From Thermotogae bacterium (GTDB taxonomy: Bacteria; Thermotogota; Thermotogae; Thermotogales; DSM-5069), in the NCBI GenBank assembly GCA_003641785.1, contig QNAO01000047.1:1-6704 (forward strand): 6,704 nucleotides of DNA, read 5' to 3'. Both the position numbers and the translations under genes were made by a program. The notes under the pieces are model-generated. The model saw only the letters and a program-made list of their open reading frames with translations. It did not search any database and was not told the origin of the DNA. Shown piece after piece: positions 5,139 through 6,704 of the stretch (its first letter is position 1; every line of letters starts with the position of its first letter).

Positions 5139-6704
5139 TTGAAAATAGTGGGGAAGAGTGTTAAGAGAATCGAGGGCATTGAGAAGGCGACTGGCAGGGC
5201 TCGTTTTGTTTCGGACTACAAATTTGATGGAGAGTTACTGGGGGGTGTTCTGTACGCCCGTGTACCCCGAGCTCGATTCGTGTCCATAGATACAAGCGAA
5301 GCGCTGAAAATTCCAGGAGTAGTTGCCATTGCGACGGCAAAAGACGTTCCTGGAAACAACATGATGGGAAGTGTTGTAAAGGACATGCCTCTTTTGGTAC
5401 CGGAAGGTGCTGAGATTCGTTTTGAGGGAGACGCTTTGGCTCTCGTCGCCGCAGAAAGCAAACAAGCTCTATCCACTGCGCTGAAAAGCATACGGGTTAG
5501 ATTGGAAGCTCTTGAACCTGTTTTGAGCCTCGACGACGCTGTAAGAACAACACAGGTTGTCAATGGCGAGAAGAATGTGGCATTTCACAAGAAAATAAGA
5601 AGAGGAAGTGTCAAGGAAGCTTTTGAAAAGAGTCACTTAATTATAGAGAGCGAGTTCGAGACAGATTATCAGGAGCACGCCTATCTCGAAACTCAAGGCG
5701 CTGTTGCTGTTTATGAGCCAGAGGGAATTATGAAAATCTATTGCTCCATGCAGTGCCCGTTCTATGTTCAGAAGGACATCGCGGAAGTCCTTGGCTTTCC
5801 ACTGAACAGGGTACAGGCCATTCAGACAGAAACTGGCGGTGCCTTTGGTGGAAAAGAAGATGTTCCCTCCTGGGTAGCTGCGAAAGCAGCTCTGCTTTCG
5901 TTTCTCACCAGGAAGCCTGTGAAAATCGTCTATTCCAGAGAAGACGACATAATGGAGACAAGCAAGCGTCATCCATCCAAATCTTTGTACCGTGTTGGCT
6001 TTTCGAAAAATGGATCCATTATGGCCGTGGAGGCAAAAATCTACTTAGATATGGGTGCCTACTCCACACTCTCGCCAATAGTTATGTACAGGACTCTGAC
6101 CCATGCCTGTGGAGCGTACTCGGTACCGAATGTGAAAGTTGATGTTTTCGGGGTTTACACGAACAAAGTTCCCTGTGGCGCTTTCAGAGGGTTTGGCTCG
6201 CCACAAGTTCTCTTTGCAATGGAGTCTGTGATGGATGTGGCTGCATCGAAAATGGGAATGGACCCCTTTGAAATAAGGATGAGAAACTCGCTGGATGTTG
6301 GAAGTGAAACATCAACGGGTCAGAAGCTTAAAAATTCTGTTGGAGCGAGGAAAACCCTGATAAACGTGAAAAAGATTTCAAACTACGACAAGCTGCGAAG
6401 AGAAGTCGACGAATTCAACAGAACGCATCGGTTCAAGAAGAGGGGACTTGGGTTATCTCACATAATATACGGAGTAAGCCTCGGGGCGGCTGGCAGGCAT
6501 CTCGATGCTTCATGTGCCCAGGTTCATGTCCACACTGATGGGACTGTCACGATAAGCATTGGGGGCACGGAAATGGGACAGGGTGCAAAAACTGTAGTCG
6601 CCATGATAGCCGCAGAAGTCTTGGGCCAGAGAATAGAAAAGATATTTGTTACTCAGCCCGATACCTTTATCGTGCAGGACAGCGGACCGACGGTTGCTTC
6701 TCGC
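5139..6704 (+). CDS. Xanthine dehydrogenase family, molybdopterin-binding large subunit (3' end outside window)
   Basis: An uninterrupted frame of 522 codons running off the window; complete subunits have about 750-780 residues, so roughly the last third is missing, including the catalytic glutamate. The enzyme hydroxylates purines or related heterocycles at a molybdenum-cytosine or molybdopterin cofactor, working with separate FAD and 2Fe-2S subunits that should lie nearby. The N-terminal a/b hammerhead domain spans about 10-118 (IEKATGRARFVSDY at 14-27). The cofactor-binding domain follows, with TGGAFGGKED (232-241), PCGAFRGFGSPQ (345-356), GGTEMGQG (475-482, Gln481) and DSGPTVASR at the window end. 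Glu240 and Arg350 match Glu802 and Arg880 of bovine xanthine oxidase, which bind and orient purines and are replaced in aldehyde oxidases. CO dehydrogenase is unlikely: the cysteine-bearing active-site loop of CoxL is not seen. TTG 5139 is chosen from its Shine-Dalgarno. Adenine deaminase lies 50 nt upstream and would supply hypoxanthine. Confidence 0.92.
   Translation, partial: MKIVGKSVKRIEGIEKATGRARFVSDYKFDGELLGGVLYARVPRARFVSIDTSEALKIPGVVAIATAKDVPGNNMMGSVVKDMPLLVPEGAEIRFEGDALALVAAESKQALSTALKSIRVRLEALEPVLSLDDAVRTTQVVNGEKNVAFHKKIRRGSVKEAFEKSHLIIESEFETDYQEHAYLETQGAVAVYEPEGIMKIYCSMQCPFYVQKDIAEVLGFPLNRVQAIQTETGGAFGGKEDVPSWVAAKAALLSFLTRKPVKIVYSREDDIMETSKRHPSKSLYRVGFSKNGSIMAVEAKIYLDMGAYSTLSPIVMYRTLTHACGAYSVPNVKVDVFGVYTNKVPCGAFRGFGSPQVLFAMESVMDVAASKMGMDPFEIRMRNSLDVGSETSTGQKLKNSVGARKTLINVKKISNYDKLRREVDEFNRTHRFKKRGLGLSHIIYGVSLGAAGRHLDASCAQVHVHTDGTVTISIGGTEMGQGAKTVVAMIAAEVLGQRIEKIFVTQPDTFIVQDSGPTVASR

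Noticed and set aside
5637..5972. Antisense open frame inside the molybdenum hydroxylase gene
   Set aside because: It opposes a strongly conserved coding region holding the GGAFGGKE motif and shows no start signal or recognisable domain.

Overview
The window is a co-directional stretch of bacterial metabolic genes, all on the + strand: a 3' fragment of a LUD-domain protein, an M20 metallopeptidase, a biotin-dependent carboxyltransferase (OadA/PycB type), a HAD-family 5'(3')-deoxyribonucleotidase, adenine deaminase, and the first 522 residues of a molybdenum hydroxylase large subunit of the xanthine dehydrogenase family. Gene spacing is 17, 2, 12, 110 and 50 nt, so the first four genes look like one transcription unit. 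The wider gaps before adenine deaminase and the molybdenum hydroxylase are the places where separate control is possible.

The organism is probably an anaerobe or thermophile of the Thermotogota type. The basis is indirect: arginine is mostly AGA/AGG, charged residues (E, K, R) are abundant, Shine-Dalgarno sequences are strong and G-rich, four of five visible starts are GTG or TTG, and spacing is compact. A Firmicute is not excluded; no rRNA or marker gene is present to settle it.

Region by region: 1-192 is the C-terminal end of a LUD protein with its cysteine-rich motif. 210-1286 is a complete carboxypeptidase G2-like M20 enzyme with all expected metal ligands. 1289-2668 is a complete carboxyltransferase without a biotinyl domain. 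2681-3247 is a small NT5C-type nucleotidase. 3248-3357 is non-coding apart from the ribosome binding site at its end. 3358-5088 is full-length adenine deaminase. 5089-5138 carries two adjacent inverted repeats and a G-run Shine-Dalgarno. 5139-6704 is the molybdopterin subunit, cut by the window edge.

The right half makes biochemical sense as purine breakdown or salvage: the nucleotidase releases nucleosides from deoxynucleotides, adenine deaminase converts adenine to hypoxanthine, and the molybdenum hydroxylase would oxidise hypoxanthine to xanthine. Its visible active-site residues (Glu240, Arg350) are those of purine hydroxylases, not aldehyde oxidases. The left half (LUD, M20 peptidase, carboxyltransferase) points to carboxylic-acid and amino-acid metabolism, and its link to purines is only positional. 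No mobile element, CRISPR array, tRNA, rRNA or clearly novel system is visible. The most unusual non-coding feature is the paired inverted repeats before the molybdenum hydroxylase gene.
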